The position numbers and the translations under genes were made by a program. Shown piece after piece: positions 10,366 through 22,014 of a stretch of 64,000 bases of DNA (positions within the stretch are counted from its first letter, which is position 1; every line of letters starts with the position of its first letter). Where the stretch lies: contig JABAKD010000025.1 of NCBI GenBank assembly GCA_012845835.1, forward strand, positions 31,502,314 to 31,566,313. Reading direction: 5' to 3'. This DNA is from Undaria pinnatifida (Eukaryota; Sar; Phaeophyceae; Laminariales; Alariaceae). Below the pieces are notes generated by a model, which saw nothing but the letters and a program-made list of their open reading frames with translations, did not search any database and was not told where the DNA came from.

Positions 10366-10679
10366 TCGAAACTGCTTGCGCTAGTAAATTCAACAACTGC
10401 TATCCTCACAAGTCTTCTCTTGTGTTGAGGCGACTGTTTGAGAGTCCCCACGTGGGTCCGGCTCAGTTGCTCTATATTGCGTCCGAAATCGCACTTGCAC
10501 TTCTTGCACACCCAGTTGTCGCTGTTGGTCTTCGCGGCAATTTTTCCGATAGGCAAAGTTCTGTTCTCGCATGTGAAAGGCGTGCAGGGACCAACAGGGA
10601 CGCGGAGTAACATAGTTGGTTCGCATTTCGTGCGCGTTTTTTTTTGGCGATTTTGATTATGCGGCTACGGCTTCAAGTA

Positions 10680-10860
10680 TTGCTGCTCTGCTGCTGCTGC
10701 TGCTGCTGCCAAGAATAGGCTTCTGCTACTGCTGATGTTGTCAGTTATTGAGGAGGAGGCAGCACGACACACACTGCTCGATGGTAAGCACTTTAACATA
10801 TGATAAACCAGAGTTTTGTCTTTCCAGTGCTTGCCGCTGCTGCTGCTGCTGCTGCGAGGT
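10680..10860. repeat. CTG/GCT triplet microsatellites
   Basis: Two CTG-type runs (about 10684-10711 and 10830-10858) lie in otherwise unremarkable sequence. Similar triplet runs occur at 12.95, 22.88, 23.15 and 43.45 kb. Confidence 0.85.
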
Positions 10861-11377
10861 ACACGATACTTTCCAATATCACACTACAGCCCTCATGCCT
10901 CTCCTCTCACTCTCTGTGCTGCGCCGAGCACTCATGCTCAATGGCCTGGCCATCGTCCATTCCTGAACCGTCACCGGAGTTGATCCCGCAGCAGAAGATG
11001 AAGTCCTCGCCATCGGCTGGCATTCCGCAGACGCTTTGTGGCCAAGCTGTCTTGTCGAAGGAGGGTCGTAGCAGGGGTACCTTTACCGTGGAGGCTGTGC
11101 TCATTGTGACCACTCTTTTTCCCTCGCTCCCTTTTTCTCCCTTGCTCTGCGCTGTGCGTAGCTGGTACGCAGGCTGCTGCTGCTCGACCAGAGGGCTGCA
11201 TGTCTGCTCTATGGTACCTCACCTGCCCCTGTATTATATAGGATTTAGAATGGGCGTTGTTTGCATAGGAAATTATGTGGCGTAATGGGCGGGGATGGGG
11301 TCTTCGTACCGCCCCCCCCTTTGGAAGGGCAAAAAAAAAGTTTTGGTATGTAGGTGTCGAAACATTTTTTTTCGTGC
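10861..11377. other. No recognised gene
   Basis: Several open frames of 60-160 codons exist on both strands, but none shows a recognisable motif and all overlap one another. Confidence 0.4.
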
Positions 11378-11585
11378 ACCATCGAAGGCATTGTTCCGAC
11401 AAGCGCCGTGGCTCAGCGCTGGGACCATGGGGGAGCTTCAAACAAAGACCAGGGTGGTTCAACATTATGGTCGACTGAAGGAAGCGGCCTGGGCCTCAGG
11501 AGGACTCATCCTCGAGTCGAACGAAGTAACTATTCAGCTTTCCCAATTATCCAGACACGAGGCGCAGAAACATCAAGAAGGCTAT
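11378..11585 (+). repeat. Dispersed ~205-bp repeat, copy 2
   Basis: Direct partner of 8836-9040; see that entry. Similarity begins at ATCGAAGGC and ends after CACGAGGCGCAGAA. Confidence 0.75.
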
Positions 11586-11785
11586 TGCTGGTGTCCTCGT
11601 CGTCTCTGACAAAAGGAGCTACACTCTATGCTGCCAAGAAACGGGCGCCTATCTACGAGCCGCACTGTATGACATGGCCAGAGTTCAGATAATATCCACG
11701 TTGGCGCGAGGTTTTCCGCCTGACTGTTCGATTGTCCAGCTATCCTAAAGAACCAGCGCTTTGTAAGTATCATGTTATGTACCCT

Positions 11786-12010
11786 GGTACCTGGTGTTCG
11801 AGTATAACGTAGTTTGTCTTCGCATCCCAAGGCTGCACCCTCTGCAGCCTAGCTACGTTGTAAGGCTCAGAACTCGCCTGGAGCATCTCCCATCTACCAT
11901 ACCCTCTGTATATGATAGTTTGTATGCCTGGTACGTTGCACGACAACTCGTGCTGCTGCAAGGTGGTATGTACTCATGAACAAAAAACCGCCTGTACATA
12001 CATATATATA
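11786..12010 (+). repeat. Dispersed ~220-bp repeat, copy 1 (copy 2 at 15.48-15.70 kb)
   Basis: Shared landmarks with 15480-15700, in order: GTCTTCGCAT, CCCTCTGCAGCC, AGCTACGTTGTAAGGCTCAG, TATATGATAGTTTGTATG and CTCGTGCTGCTGCAAGG. Both end near TGAACAAAAAA followed by alternating TA/CA. No coding potential is evident. Confidence 0.75.
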
Positions 12011-12949
12011 CATATATATAAAATCATTCTTTGGTTTCAGGGATTAATCCAGAGCTTTTTTTTCGTATCGCCCTTTGAATGCGATTCACGGAACTGGAAT
12101 TCTCGGTCGAATAGCGTCGTTCGAGTGCCGCCTTCGGGGGGCGGCTCCACCGCCCCTCGCCTTGCCGTGTCCGTTCAGCACACCAACGTGAACGCAGACG
12201 GATGCCGAGCGAGACAAGCGAGAAGTTGCAAAAATACCCCATGTCGACGAGGTACTTCGGATATTTTTGAATGTATCTTAACGTCTGCAGCGCCTGGATG
12301 ATTTACAAAGTTGGCATCACTTCCAGACGGTATTTGATAATGTTTGAAATTTTTGCGGTGGCACACTCTCGAGCGTTTGTTTCTTTACTGTACTCTTTAC
12401 TAGTTCGTTTGGATATATTCTCGGCCGTTATTGTTTTTGTTTCTGCTCGTTTTGCCAGTTGTTTCTTGACTTTTCAGCTGATCCCTGCAAATTTGGTTTT
12501 TCCGCTAACACGATTGTTTAGCGATTTTTCTTCCTTTTTGTCCAGTAAGTAAAACTTCTTGCCATTTGCCGCTAATTTGCCGCCTGCGCATAAGTTGCGG
12601 AACGGTCCAGCTTTAGCTTTTGTTTTATTCCCACCATTTGTTTTGTACATGACGAAGATTTATCAGCTGAGATCTGGCCTTGGCTCATCAGCTTCACACC
12701 GCCCAGCACCCCATAGCAGCGTGATAGCTCACAGCAACGAAGCGCCCTAGAGTGCCCTGCGATGTCCTGCAGCTCAGGTCAGCAGCGCACCGCAGCGCAG
12801 CGCTAGCTCAGCAAGCACAGCGCTGCCGTCGCGGTCGTTCGTTATTCATGATAGCTAAAACTCCGCGTACATTGATATTTGGGTATTTAGTGCTTTATTC
12901 TATATATGCTGCTGTCGTACTACTCTCTATACTGCTGAAGCAGTTGCTG
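12011..12949. other. No recognised gene
   Basis: A TATATACA tract is followed by mixed and T-rich sequence and a short region of CAGC-rich repeats (12700-12830). Small open frames show no recognisable domain. Confidence 0.4.
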
Positions 12950-12995
12950 CTGTTTGTGTTGTTGTTGTTGCTGTTGTTGTTGTTGTTGTTGTTTT
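12950..12995 (+). repeat. TTG/CTG trinucleotide microsatellite
   Basis: Imperfect TTG repeats with interspersed CTG, ending in a T run. Confidence 0.85.
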
Positions 12996-13311
12996 TTTCA
13001 AGTTGACTCGCATTATCAAGTCCGTGGTCACAGGACAGGCTCCATCATTGAATAATAATGTTGACTGACACCACTGAAAAGCAACACCTCTCTGAGTAAC
13101 GCGGCGTCAACCATCATAATGCCATACAATATGAGGAAATGTAGCCTCTATGCTAAGATCCTGTTTTGGTTTAGTAAATTGTCAGCCGCATGCCCCGGTG
13201 GTCTAGTGGTTTTACCCTTGAATACTACTAACGTTTGTTTGTCGTTGAGTTTGATAACCACCACGATGATATTTGACTTTATCTTCAAAACAGCAAAAGA
13301 ATAAGGGATCA

Positions 13312-13480
13312 ACTGCTGAGAGCGCCTAGCAGCGTGGGTAGGTACAATTCGACGCGAGTCGACGAAGGAAGAAAATGCTGGCTTATTCTCCCGATAGAAA
13401 TGAAGGCACGTGATGAAGTGGGGAGGGAGGAGGAGGGCCCGCTATGTGACCCCGGATCTGAGTTTCTATTGCGAGACTGG
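13312..13480 (+). repeat. Dispersed ~170-bp repeat family K, copy 1
   Basis: Landmarks are AGCAGCGTGGGTAG, CAATTCG..GCGAGTCGAC, a purine-rich segment, then GACCCCGGATCTGAGTT. Related copies are at about 47465-47620 (+), 54940-55125 (+) and 36640-36770 (-). They differ in length and are diverged. No terminal repeat is obvious, so the class is unknown. Confidence 0.6.
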
Positions 13481-14342
13481 TACGAGGATACTAAATGCGA
13501 TGAAGGAAAAAACATGTTGCAAAGGTAGACTATATTATTATTACTACCAGTAAATAATATGTTAGTCCCTAGGTAATATGCACGGCACTGTCAGCAGTCG
13601 TCATGTTAGACACACTCTGGATATGTATTGAGGGGACGCGTCCGATTTCGACAACGTGAAAGCACCCGCAAGGAAAAGACAGCAGACACACATTTCCCGC
13701 CTTCCCGAGCAAAAACAGAGAAAAAGCGCTACGACAACATTCACCTCCCGTACGAGCAAAGCCACCCCCGCACCTATCTTAGACAACGCCGCCGCAGCGA
13801 GAAATCGCTCTCCTCTTCTTCATTTTCCTCCTCACCCGTGACCACGCAGACTAATCCATGTGACAGCCTTCAGGTAACAAACAAAGCTCTATTTTTCCTA
13901 AACCTCGCCGGCTGACACAGCCCCATGTCGAACTTTGATGCAAATAGACTTTGCATCCTGTCGACTTCGTAGCTCCATTGTACGGGGACAGCAGTGCAGT
14001 CTCTTCATAAAGCCAAGTCTTCTTTCGTTTCGCCTAGAGGCGACCCAGGTTCTAAATACTCTTTTTCGGTATTTTTGTTTGATAAACGTCAACTTTTACT
14101 TGACGGCGCATTTAACAACAGTGTGTTTCGCCTACCCTTGCCTTTGTTTGTTGTATATTTCGTTTTTCTTCTGCCAACGTATGACCTTCAAAATCCCATG
14201 TTCGTATTAAACTCTTGCCATTACTATAAAGTTCATTGAGTGCCTAATCGGACAGCTACACGTTTACTTGTCGAAGTGGTGCCCTGCCCTACCCGAAGCA
14301 TGGGCGCCGGCGAACGACGGCGTTCCTGCGGAGCCCTTGCCT
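13481..14342. other. No recognised gene
   Basis: Mixed-composition sequence with short fortuitous open frames on both strands. Nothing recognisable. Confidence 0.4.
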
Positions 14343-14398
14343 GCAAAGTAATAGAATATCAGCTGTGATATCGATCTTCCACAAAATCCGGGCCATCT

Positions 14399-15399
14399 GC
14401 ACTATTTGCAGTTTTGGCGGAAGCTCGTGAAAGCTTCCATGGAAGCTTCCATGGAAGCTTCCACGCTTCCATGCCGTGGACGCTTTCATGAAATCAACTT
14501 CCACGGAAGCTTCCGGAAGCAACTTCCACAGAAGCTTCCCCAAAAGCTTCCACGGAAGCAATTTCCAAGGATCTTCCACGAAAGCTTCCACGGAAGCAAC
14601 TTCCACGGAAGCTCCGCTGAAAGCTTCCACGAAAAACCCCTCTCCGGAAGCTTCCGTGGAAGAAACTTTCACGGAAACAACTTCGACGGAAGCTTCCATG
14701 AAAGCTTTCACGAAAGCTTTCACGGAAGCAAACTAACCCTAACCCTAACCCTAACCCAAAGCTTCCATGGAAGTGACTTCCGTGAAAACTTCCATAACTT
14801 CCGCGAAAGCTTCCATTACGTCCATGGAGGTATTCGTGGAAGCTATCGTGGAAGCTCCCGCGGAATTTACTTCCATGAAAGCTTCTATGGAAAATTTCGT
14901 GGAAGTTACTTCCGTGGAAGCTTTAGTGAAAGCTTCGTGGAAGCTCCCGTGGAAGTAACTTCCGTGGAAGCTTTCATATCTTCCATATCTTCCATGGAAG
15001 CTCCCACGGAAGCTTCCATGAAATTTTCCGTGGAAGTTACTTCCATTAAAACTTCCATAAATTCCGCGAAAGCTTCCATTACTTCCATGGAAGCTATCAT
15101 GGAAGCTTTAGTGGAAGATACTTCCATAGAAGCTTTCGTGGAAGTCACTTTCATGGAAGCTATTGTGGAATCTTTCGTGGAAGCTTACGTGGAAGTTTCT
15201 TCCGTGGAAGCTTTCATATATTCCATGCATGGAAGCTTCCACGGAAGCTTTCGTGGAAGCTTCCGCCGCTTGAATGTTTCAACAGAAACTTCCATGAAAG
15301 CTTCCAAAACTTTCATATCTTCCATGCAAGCTTTCATGAAAGGGGTGAAAGCTTCCACGGAAGCTTTCATAAGCTTCCACGCGAAATGCAAGTAGTGCC
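14399..15399. mobile_element. Palindrome-array insertion bounded by short inverted repeats
   Basis: For about 950 bp the sequence consists of degenerate units built from two overlapping palindromes, GGAAGCTTCC and TTCCATGGAA (12-bp register AAGCTTCCATGG). It starts just after GCACTATTTGCA (14399-14410) and ends just before TGCAAGTAGTGC (15388-15399), which are inverted repeats with one mismatch. The flanks (AAAATCCGGGCCAT on the left, AAAATCTTTGCCAT on the right) match adjoining parts of one uninterrupted sequence at 24.20 kb, which suggests an insertion with a target duplication of about 14 bp. A 329-codon open frame spans the array, but no phase of the unit contains a stop on either strand, so openness is expected and is not evidence of a protein. 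Confidence 0.6.
14733..14757 (+). repeat. Interstitial telomere-like CCCTAA repeat
   Basis: About four units of CCCTAA (TTAGGG on the other strand) sit inside the palindrome array without interruption. The tract is far too short and too internal to be a chromosome end. Confidence 0.85.
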
Positions 15400-15479
15400 G
15401 GAGACCGCAAAATCTTTGCCATGGGACACATGGAATGACTACGAGTACGTGCTACCTACCAGTACGTGATACCGGCACC

Positions 15480-15700
15480 AGGTACCCGGTATGCGAGTAC
15501 GCAGTATGTCTTCGCATGTCAAGGCAGTACCCTCTGCAGCCCAGCTACGTTGTAAGGCTCAGCACTCGCTTGGAGCATCTCCTATCTAGCATACCCTCTG
15601 TATATGATAGTTTGTATGTCTGGTACGTTTGCACGGCAACTCGTGCTGCTGCAAGGCGGTATGTACCCATGAACAAAAAAACACCTATATATACGAGGTG
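15480..15700 (+). repeat. Dispersed ~220-bp repeat, copy 2
   Basis: Direct partner of 11786-12010. It is immediately preceded (15415-15480) by sequence shared with 24205-24290 (GGACACAT..., ACGTGCTACCTACCAGTACGTGATA, CGGCACCAGGTACC), so the complete family unit is longer and is interrupted upstream by the palindrome array. Confidence 0.75.
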
Positions 15701-16306
15701 GGCCAGCCAAAAAGCGGCTAAAGCATCCTAGAGTCGAATCTACAGTCGACCAATACAAGGTTGGACTTGAAATTTGGAAGCATAACCGTGGCTTAACAGT
15801 GCAAATGCAGGTCCAACCAGTTTAAGAATCCGACTCGAACTCGCCGAGATACCTAAGAAAACTCAAAATTAATATTTTTCTGGACATTATTGGCCTACAA
15901 ATGTCTATGACGGCTATAAAAATCGCATTTCCCGATCAAGGTGAAAAATGGTGTAGACGGTCTTAAGGACACAAGGAGACGATAGATAGCTGTTGCACTG
16001 CCCCATTCGTGAACCATCACGAAATATGACCCAAAAACGGTCCCCATACATTAAAACAAGTAGTGATGAGAAGTGATGAGAACAAGTAGTATTACTGCGA
16101 TGCCCCGCTCAATTTTGCGAGTTTCAATCTGAAAATTTAATCTCACATTTGAACCGCATCTGCAAACAAACGTGAGAGTTGCCTTTGTGGCTGCATACTG
16201 CCCCATAGGTACGTGTAGTTAACAGCAACGAACACTCTCCCGCGTTGGTGCGACCGCCTCATTCCCCTTTCGTTGACTCCCTCATAAGCACAGGCGGGTG
16301 GGTGGG
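15701..16306. other. No recognised gene
   Basis: AT-balanced sequence with no long open frame. A short duplication of AAGTAGTGATGAGA-type sequence lies near 16060-16095. Nothing else is recognisable. Confidence 0.4.
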
Positions 16307-16544
16307 AAATCATCCAGTCTATTACACCTTGAACTTGTCTCGCTGACGATGCTTCTTTCTTCTCTGCGTGCTTCGTTTGCTAGTCAGCAACAAGACAGAC
16401 TGATCCTAAATTCCCTGTGCTATACCAGGACAAATACAAGTAGCCACCCGCATTGATCTCATTGGTCAACGTGCAATAACCCACAAACTTCTTCCGTACA
16501 TACACAACCTTTTTTTCTCGTGCCTCGATAATAATACTCTTTGC
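16307..16544 (-). repeat. Direct terminal repeat of the DIRS-order element, downstream copy
   Basis: Partner of 22015-22247. It lies about 420 bp beyond the end of the tyrosine recombinase region on the minus strand. Confidence 0.88.
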
Positions 16545-16962
16545 ATTTTGCTTTCGAAGTTTTTCATATTATTGCGCACCGCCTGCTCGAAGCGCGGGCG
16601 GCGGAGAAAGGGGAAGGCCCCCGGGTTTGCTGCAACAACACCCCCATGCTATCGTCCGTAACCTTGAGTCATGTTCCATCTCAACTGGCAATGTCGAGCT
16701 TTCGACGCCAGCCTCCAATAATGGTATTTTGCTCAGCTTACGGACGCATTGCGTCCCTCCCCCACCCCGTTTACTGTACACGTAGAATGCGCGCGTCAAG
16801 ATACAACTTCTCATTTCTATCCGCTTGGCACAAATGATAAGGGTGTGTATAGCTGAAGTAGTTAAGTCGACGTCTACCCCTCCAGCTTGGCATTGGGTAA
16901 ACTTGCCCTTAACCTGTACCCTGCCCAGGCTGGATCCCGTTACCCATCCCCTCATGGGACAT

Positions 16963-17860
16963 TCAATTTTCTACCCGAATGGCATCCTTCCCGTATCTAC
17001 GAACGTACGCGTTGTAGGCATCAGACGCCCAACGGTCCTCCCGTTGCAACGTCTTTGGGGAGGCACCCCCTGGTGATAAGTGCGTTGCACCTCACATCCT
17101 AGGGGAGTGCAGGGCGTACTCATCCGCCCGCACGCCCGCCAACGTAACCACTTCTCGCAGGGCAACCATCGCTTGTCGTCTCGTCCGTATGGACCATCTA
17201 CCACCACCACTGCCATACGCCACGAGGGGAGCAGACGAGGGCAAAAAAATAACAAGACCTCAACTGGAGCATAAGATTGACAGCACCGCCACCGGCCCTC
17301 ACGGGCCTTGGTCAACCCGCCCGAACGCGCGAAATAACTGCCCCTTTGCGCAACTGGTCGCCCTTAGACCCACGAAATCGAACCTCTACGCGGTCGGCTG
17401 TTGATCATTGCGCCACCCCCAACTGTACCCGATCGCGAAAGAAAGCCACGTCTGCCCGTCGTAAACAATACGTTTCGTGGATGCGCGATCAGGTCTCCAC
17501 GAACATTTCGGACGCGCGGGTCAACAAACAAAATGACGCACACAACGCAAGCCACAACACGCGCCCCCCGTTACGCCAAACAGGGATCAAAGTTTCGCCA
17601 GCAAGCAACATAGCCCACGACACGGGCCGACGCACGGTCGCCTGATTACCCACTTCGGCATGCGAGAGCGCTGCACCTTTGAAGGCGCTAGGGACGACGG
17701 GGTGAGTTGTGTCGACCTCGTAACCGCGTTAAATGCGATGAAAAAGCGTGAAGGCCGACAAATGGCTTTCGATGGTCGCGACCGCAGGTTCTTAGTGGCG
17801 AACGCGATGCTACGTATTCGAACAAATGCCACACGATGGTCATATCGTCAAGGCCGCGAT
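16963..17860 (-). pseudogene. Tyrosine recombinase of the DIRS-order element
   Basis: No long open frame survives, but minus-strand translation by eye gives an ordered set of recombinase segments: SHLSAFTLFHRI then RGYE (about 17790-17750); RRPVSW and GGRVLWLALCASFCLLTRAS (about 17640-17510); CAKGPVISRVR (about 17350); QAMVALREVVTLAGVRADEY then ALHSPRM (17160-17095); GATHLSPGGAS and QREDRWASDAYNAYVRRYG (17091-16990). ALHSPRM-GATH corresponds to the HxxR catalytic box, here broken by a TGA (17092-17094) where DIRS-type enzymes usually have glycine. The likely nucleophilic tyrosine is at 17005-17007. The enzyme would integrate circular cDNA. The region ends at a TGA at 16963-16965. Confidence 0.78.
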
Positions 17861-17895
17861 CAAGAAAACGGAAACACCAGAACGTACCCTAAAGT

Positions 17896-20018
17896 CTACC
17901 TATGCTCCAAAATGCCAAAAATAAGCTCTTTCAGTCGAGGCCGCGACGGCGTGTTGAATGAGTCCGAGGCCAACACTAAAATACATAGAGTAATGCCGAT
18001 AGTCCCCAGTTCCCGAACCTGCCACGGGACGTTGGGAGGAACGGCGCGCAAATTATGAAGAACGGAGCCGCAATCCCAGCGAGAGATACTGTCGGCGGCA
18101 GCGTTGTGGATACCACGCACATGCTTGGCCTCGAAATGCCATCCAGTTGACACTTCGGGAACGCCGAGGAGACGCATGAGGGCACCGGAACGTGGTTCCA
18201 GGCACCCCCAACACCGCCGCACCCAATGCACGGCGGCCTCGTGTCTCCCCGCAACAAAGCACACTCTCCAGTCGCTGACGGTCGATCGGCACAAGAAGAC
18301 ACTAAGACAAAGGCCGACACAACCATACCCAAAAGTTCAAGCACTTTGATAGATAAGTCGTCCACGCCGCGGAAGGATTTACTCGAGCCGCAAAACCGTG
18401 ACTGTATCTGGGCTGTGAGATCATACCGCCAGTAAATACCGGTTTCAAAACAATATCCCCCGACGGCGGTTTTTGACGCGTCCGAGAACAACGTACGTTG
18501 TGCCGGGCGCTCCAGCAAATGATACATCGGCGACGATAGCACTCCGATGCGCGCGTCAACACCTTTGCCAACAAACCACCGCCAGAACTCGAGATCCGCA
18601 TGGAAATCGGGCCCAACGGCAACACGCCGCCCCGGGTTGGCTATTCGGCCAGCGAAGTGATCACCGGCAGCGATGCGCGGCATCCCAACCGAAGATAACA
18701 AACAATGCACGAAGACAGACACGAGACGAACGGCAAACGATATGTGCATGAGGGAGCCCGCCAACTGCGACACCTGCTACGCAGAAGCATAGGTGCGAGT
18801 CGGGGGGCACTCCGCTAAATGCAATCGCAGATTGAGGATTTTTTGTGGCGGCGCCATCACCGTAAGTGCCTCTGTGTCCACCAACCAGCCCAGCATCTCG
18901 AGACGCGTATCCCAGTTAGTGATTTTGCTGGCGGACAACAGAGGACGGTCGAACGCGCCACGTACGCCCAACAAGCGAAAGTGGTCCGACGTCAATGACT
19001 GCACAGCCCGCATACAACGACGACCGTCCGGCCACCACTGAACCTTGTCAAAAATGCTATCGTCTACGTAGCACGGCACAAAAAAACGACTCCCGGCGTA
19101 GCCACCGTTAGCGAAATCGCTTCGACCATCGCGATGGAGGGACGTAACCGAACCCCCCCACGGCGGGGCAAGACGCACATGTTCGACAGCACCCGGCCCT
19201 TGTGGGGAAACAGCCGCATCTTGAAACGTAGAGTGGGTGTGAGAATGTTCCAGCGCAGAAGCCATCAGCCCCCAGAACCGGGATGTTTACCCCACCCGAA
19301 TTGAGAGCAAAGATCCGCAACTATTTTCTCGCCCACCGCGTACCTAAACACAATCGCCTCTACCGGGTCAATCAAGACTTGACGATAGGCGTCTTTCACG
19401 TCAACGCGGCGTAGGACGATTCTAGCTGTGGGACCGTGCAACTGCCGCAAAAACAACACCCGTTACACCACATCCCGAAATGCATGACCAAGTTGGCAGA
19501 AGGGGGCGGAGTGAAAATCGGTATCATCGTTAACGCTGACGCTGGAATGGCCGCCCGCGCGTGCAAACGTGAGATCGTGAATGATGCGAAACTTAGGCTT
19601 AAGCACGACGGCCAACGGCGAAACACGTAAACCCGGAATATTGGACGCAGAACTTAATGTAAACACCAAAGCCCGACCGTGCACAACGTCAGCACATATC
19701 TTTTAGTGAACAAAAACGGCACTTTGGCGACGCTCGGGTGGTTACCGTATTCAAGCTCAGCAGTCAGATTGCCCCCCCGCGCAACACACACCGGAGAGCC
19801 CGGTGCCGAAACGCGGAGCGAGTAGTCAACACGAGGGAAGTTCTCGACGGTACCAAACCAATGACGAACGATGTGAGGATGAGTTTCTGCGGCATTGCGA
19901 GCGGATGCGACAACGGACGTAAACAGTTTAACACTGCCGGCACAGGCACGCAAAAGAGACGACCCCGCGCTGGCAACCACATCGAGATTCGCGGAACCTG
20001 TTGACGATACTGACGGCA
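17896..20018 (-). pseudogene. Reverse transcriptase and RNase H of the DIRS-order element
   Basis: On the minus strand, in order: a lead-in with LEYGNHPSVAKVP (about 19750); HGRALVF and IPGLRVSPLAVVLKPKFRII then HDLTFA (about 19680-19570); VDVKDAYRQVLIDP with the motif-A aspartate (about 19415-19375); and the catalytic YVDD at 19059-19070 within FFVPCYVDDS. RNase H follows with LFSDASKTAVGGYC (about 18490) and ends with HVRGIHNAAADSISRW (about 18110-18060). These motifs, with DAYRQV and the terminal ADxxSRW, are the pattern of DIRS-type RT-RNase H. The segments lie in different frames, so several indels have accumulated. Confidence 0.85.
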
Positions 20019-21931
20019 TTACGCTATCCTGCCCGACGCGCCACGCCTCAACCGCCGACTCCAACTGTGCGTCCGCGCGCTCGCCGTCGGTCCAGCCGTG
20101 TCCAAACCCCCAGTCAAAATCCGAACGTCGCACGCGTTCGCTATGACTACCTGTATCTCGCGCGCGACCGATAAGCACGTTCTTACAACGTGCCCCAAAA
20201 CTAACGTAAACGCACGCGCGCGCTCCACATGGTCACCTCTATTTCCGAAAATGACGGATCCCGGAACAACGGGTACACGCTCGCGCCCAAGGCCGCCTGC
20301 ACTCGCCAGCGCCTCCAACGCACGCCCCCGCAACCCGCCCGTGACCACGCGGGCTGCTGGTACGGTCGGTGTTTCGCCAATGTCGACCGGCGACGCAACC
20401 CCCCCACCAACCGCCAACGCCGCCGCCGCGCCCCCCGATGTTTGATCCAACACGCGGCCGCCACTCTCAATTGTTGACGCAGCCGCTTCATCCACCGCCG
20501 GCGCCACAGCTGCGCCGCAAAGCTTAGCCCCACGTGGCGGCATAGCCCGTGCCCTCATCCAGAACCAGAACCAGCGCCTGTACCCCCCTCGCCCCCCCTG
20601 TTGCCCCCCGCGGGGTAGACCGGCCGCAACGACAACGCCCGCGACACTCCGCCCGCTGCCGCCACGCTTCCACCGCCTTCCTCCATGCGAGCGGGTGGAG
20701 ATGGTGATGATGCCGAGGCCGCGGGGGCTTCGTGCAGGAACTTACACGGAGACCAGTTGCGTTTACCGGTGCGCGCGAACATCCGGCAGGCTTGGGGAGG
20801 ACTTGAATTGGCCTTCCCCCTTGACACGGGCGACCCAGCGGGGGGAGCGGTCGCCTTGCACTTGGTGGACCTGTCTGCACGGGAACCGATGCTGCAGAGC
20901 ACGAGCCGGAGAACCTCACCCCCGCCGCGGCAAAATTCGGGAGTGCGTACGAGGGCGGGCATGGGTGGGGGGTCGAACGCCGTGCAAGCTGGGGGAGGGA
21001 CAATAGCAGGGGAAGGCCGCTGCGCAGCACGCATTGGCTCACTCACCCACAAAGCGATGTCGCGGTTAACCATGTCACATAGCACTGCATGCGCTTCCGG
21101 GACGGACAGCATGCTGTAGGTGCTGAAGGTACGCGCACGCAAGCCCATGACCGCCACCGTAAACGCGTCGCCGAGGGCGTTGACCAACGCCAGAGAGGGT
21201 AGATCGTCGGCGACCCCTGGCGAGATACCCACAGAAAGAATCGCAACGACGCCCAATCTCAAGAGGTCGAGACGTTCAGCGACCATTAGGGAGTGCCCGA
21301 TGGGCCCTTTCACGCGAGGCCCATAAGCCCCGACTTCAAAGGAACTGAAAGACCAAAGCTGGGACGCGACGTTGGCGGTCACGTTGATGCCCCCCTCCAC
21401 AAACGACTGCAGGTCGGCGGGAGGGTCCTCGAGGTTTGGGGGGATATGCCCTCGAATAATCGACAGCTACCTAGCTGTGTTGACTTTGTTCCATATGGTC
21501 ATTGCGGTGGCGAGTTGTGCTTTTTGGCGATGCCATTCCTGAGCGTCGCCGTCGTCTCGGGATGCTACCCGACCAGAGTTGTTCTCCATCAACTGTAGAA
21601 CCATAATGTCTAGATTAGCTACCTGATCAGCACAGGCAGCCGCTGCCTCGCGGGAGGAAGAGGCGATTGCCGATAACTCGGCAAAATTGTCGTCGAGGCG
21701 CTCATGGACCCGCGCGAATTCAGCTTCACCTTGTCGAGCTCACGTGGCCCAGTAATCCAAAGGCAAGGCCGCGGCGACCGCTGCCCCCCCGGAGAAGGAC
21801 CCCGAGTCGGCGAGAGCTGCACCGGCCGGGGCACCCAGGGTATCCTCTATCTCAGCGCTGGCGGCGGTAGGCGCCGCGGCACCCGGCGAATCATCCATCG
21901 TCGAATTGACAGCCCGCAGCGCAGTAGTCAT
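20019..21931 (-). pseudogene. Gag-like ORF1 region of the DIRS-order element
   Basis: The first plausible start is the ATG at 21931 (MTTALRAVNSTMDDS). The frame breaks near 21740. Coding-like sequence resumes at 21400-20555, where a 281-codon frame includes Pro-rich linkers (PSPAIVPPPAC, FDPPPMPALVRTP) and a Cys/His cluster, CRMFARTGKRNWSPCKFLHE, that could be a degenerate zinc-binding site. Gly/Ala-rich sequence continues in other frames to 20019. The position ahead of the reverse transcriptase and the low-complexity composition fit a Gag-like protein, but I cannot match it to a named Gag family. The opposite-strand frames here are shadows. Confidence 0.55.
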
Positions 21932-22014
21932 AGCGAATTATCACCACGGCAGTCACCACGGCATTCCCAGCGAAGTCTCACAGCAGCAGTCGCAGCGAAA
22001 CTCACTTGCAGCAT

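Noticed and set aside
14733-14757. Chromosome end
   Set aside because: Only about four telomere-like units, with kilobases of sequence on both sides.
14406-15395. 329-codon open frame with Ser/His/Gly/Phe or Glu/Ala/Ser/Val repeats
   Set aside because: The 12-bp unit has no stop in any phase on either strand, so long open frames arise automatically. The frame also changes phase relative to the unit without consequence.
20098-20477. Plus-strand Pro/Arg-rich genes opposite the DIRS Gag region
   Set aside because: Shadows of GC-rich minus-strand coding remnants.
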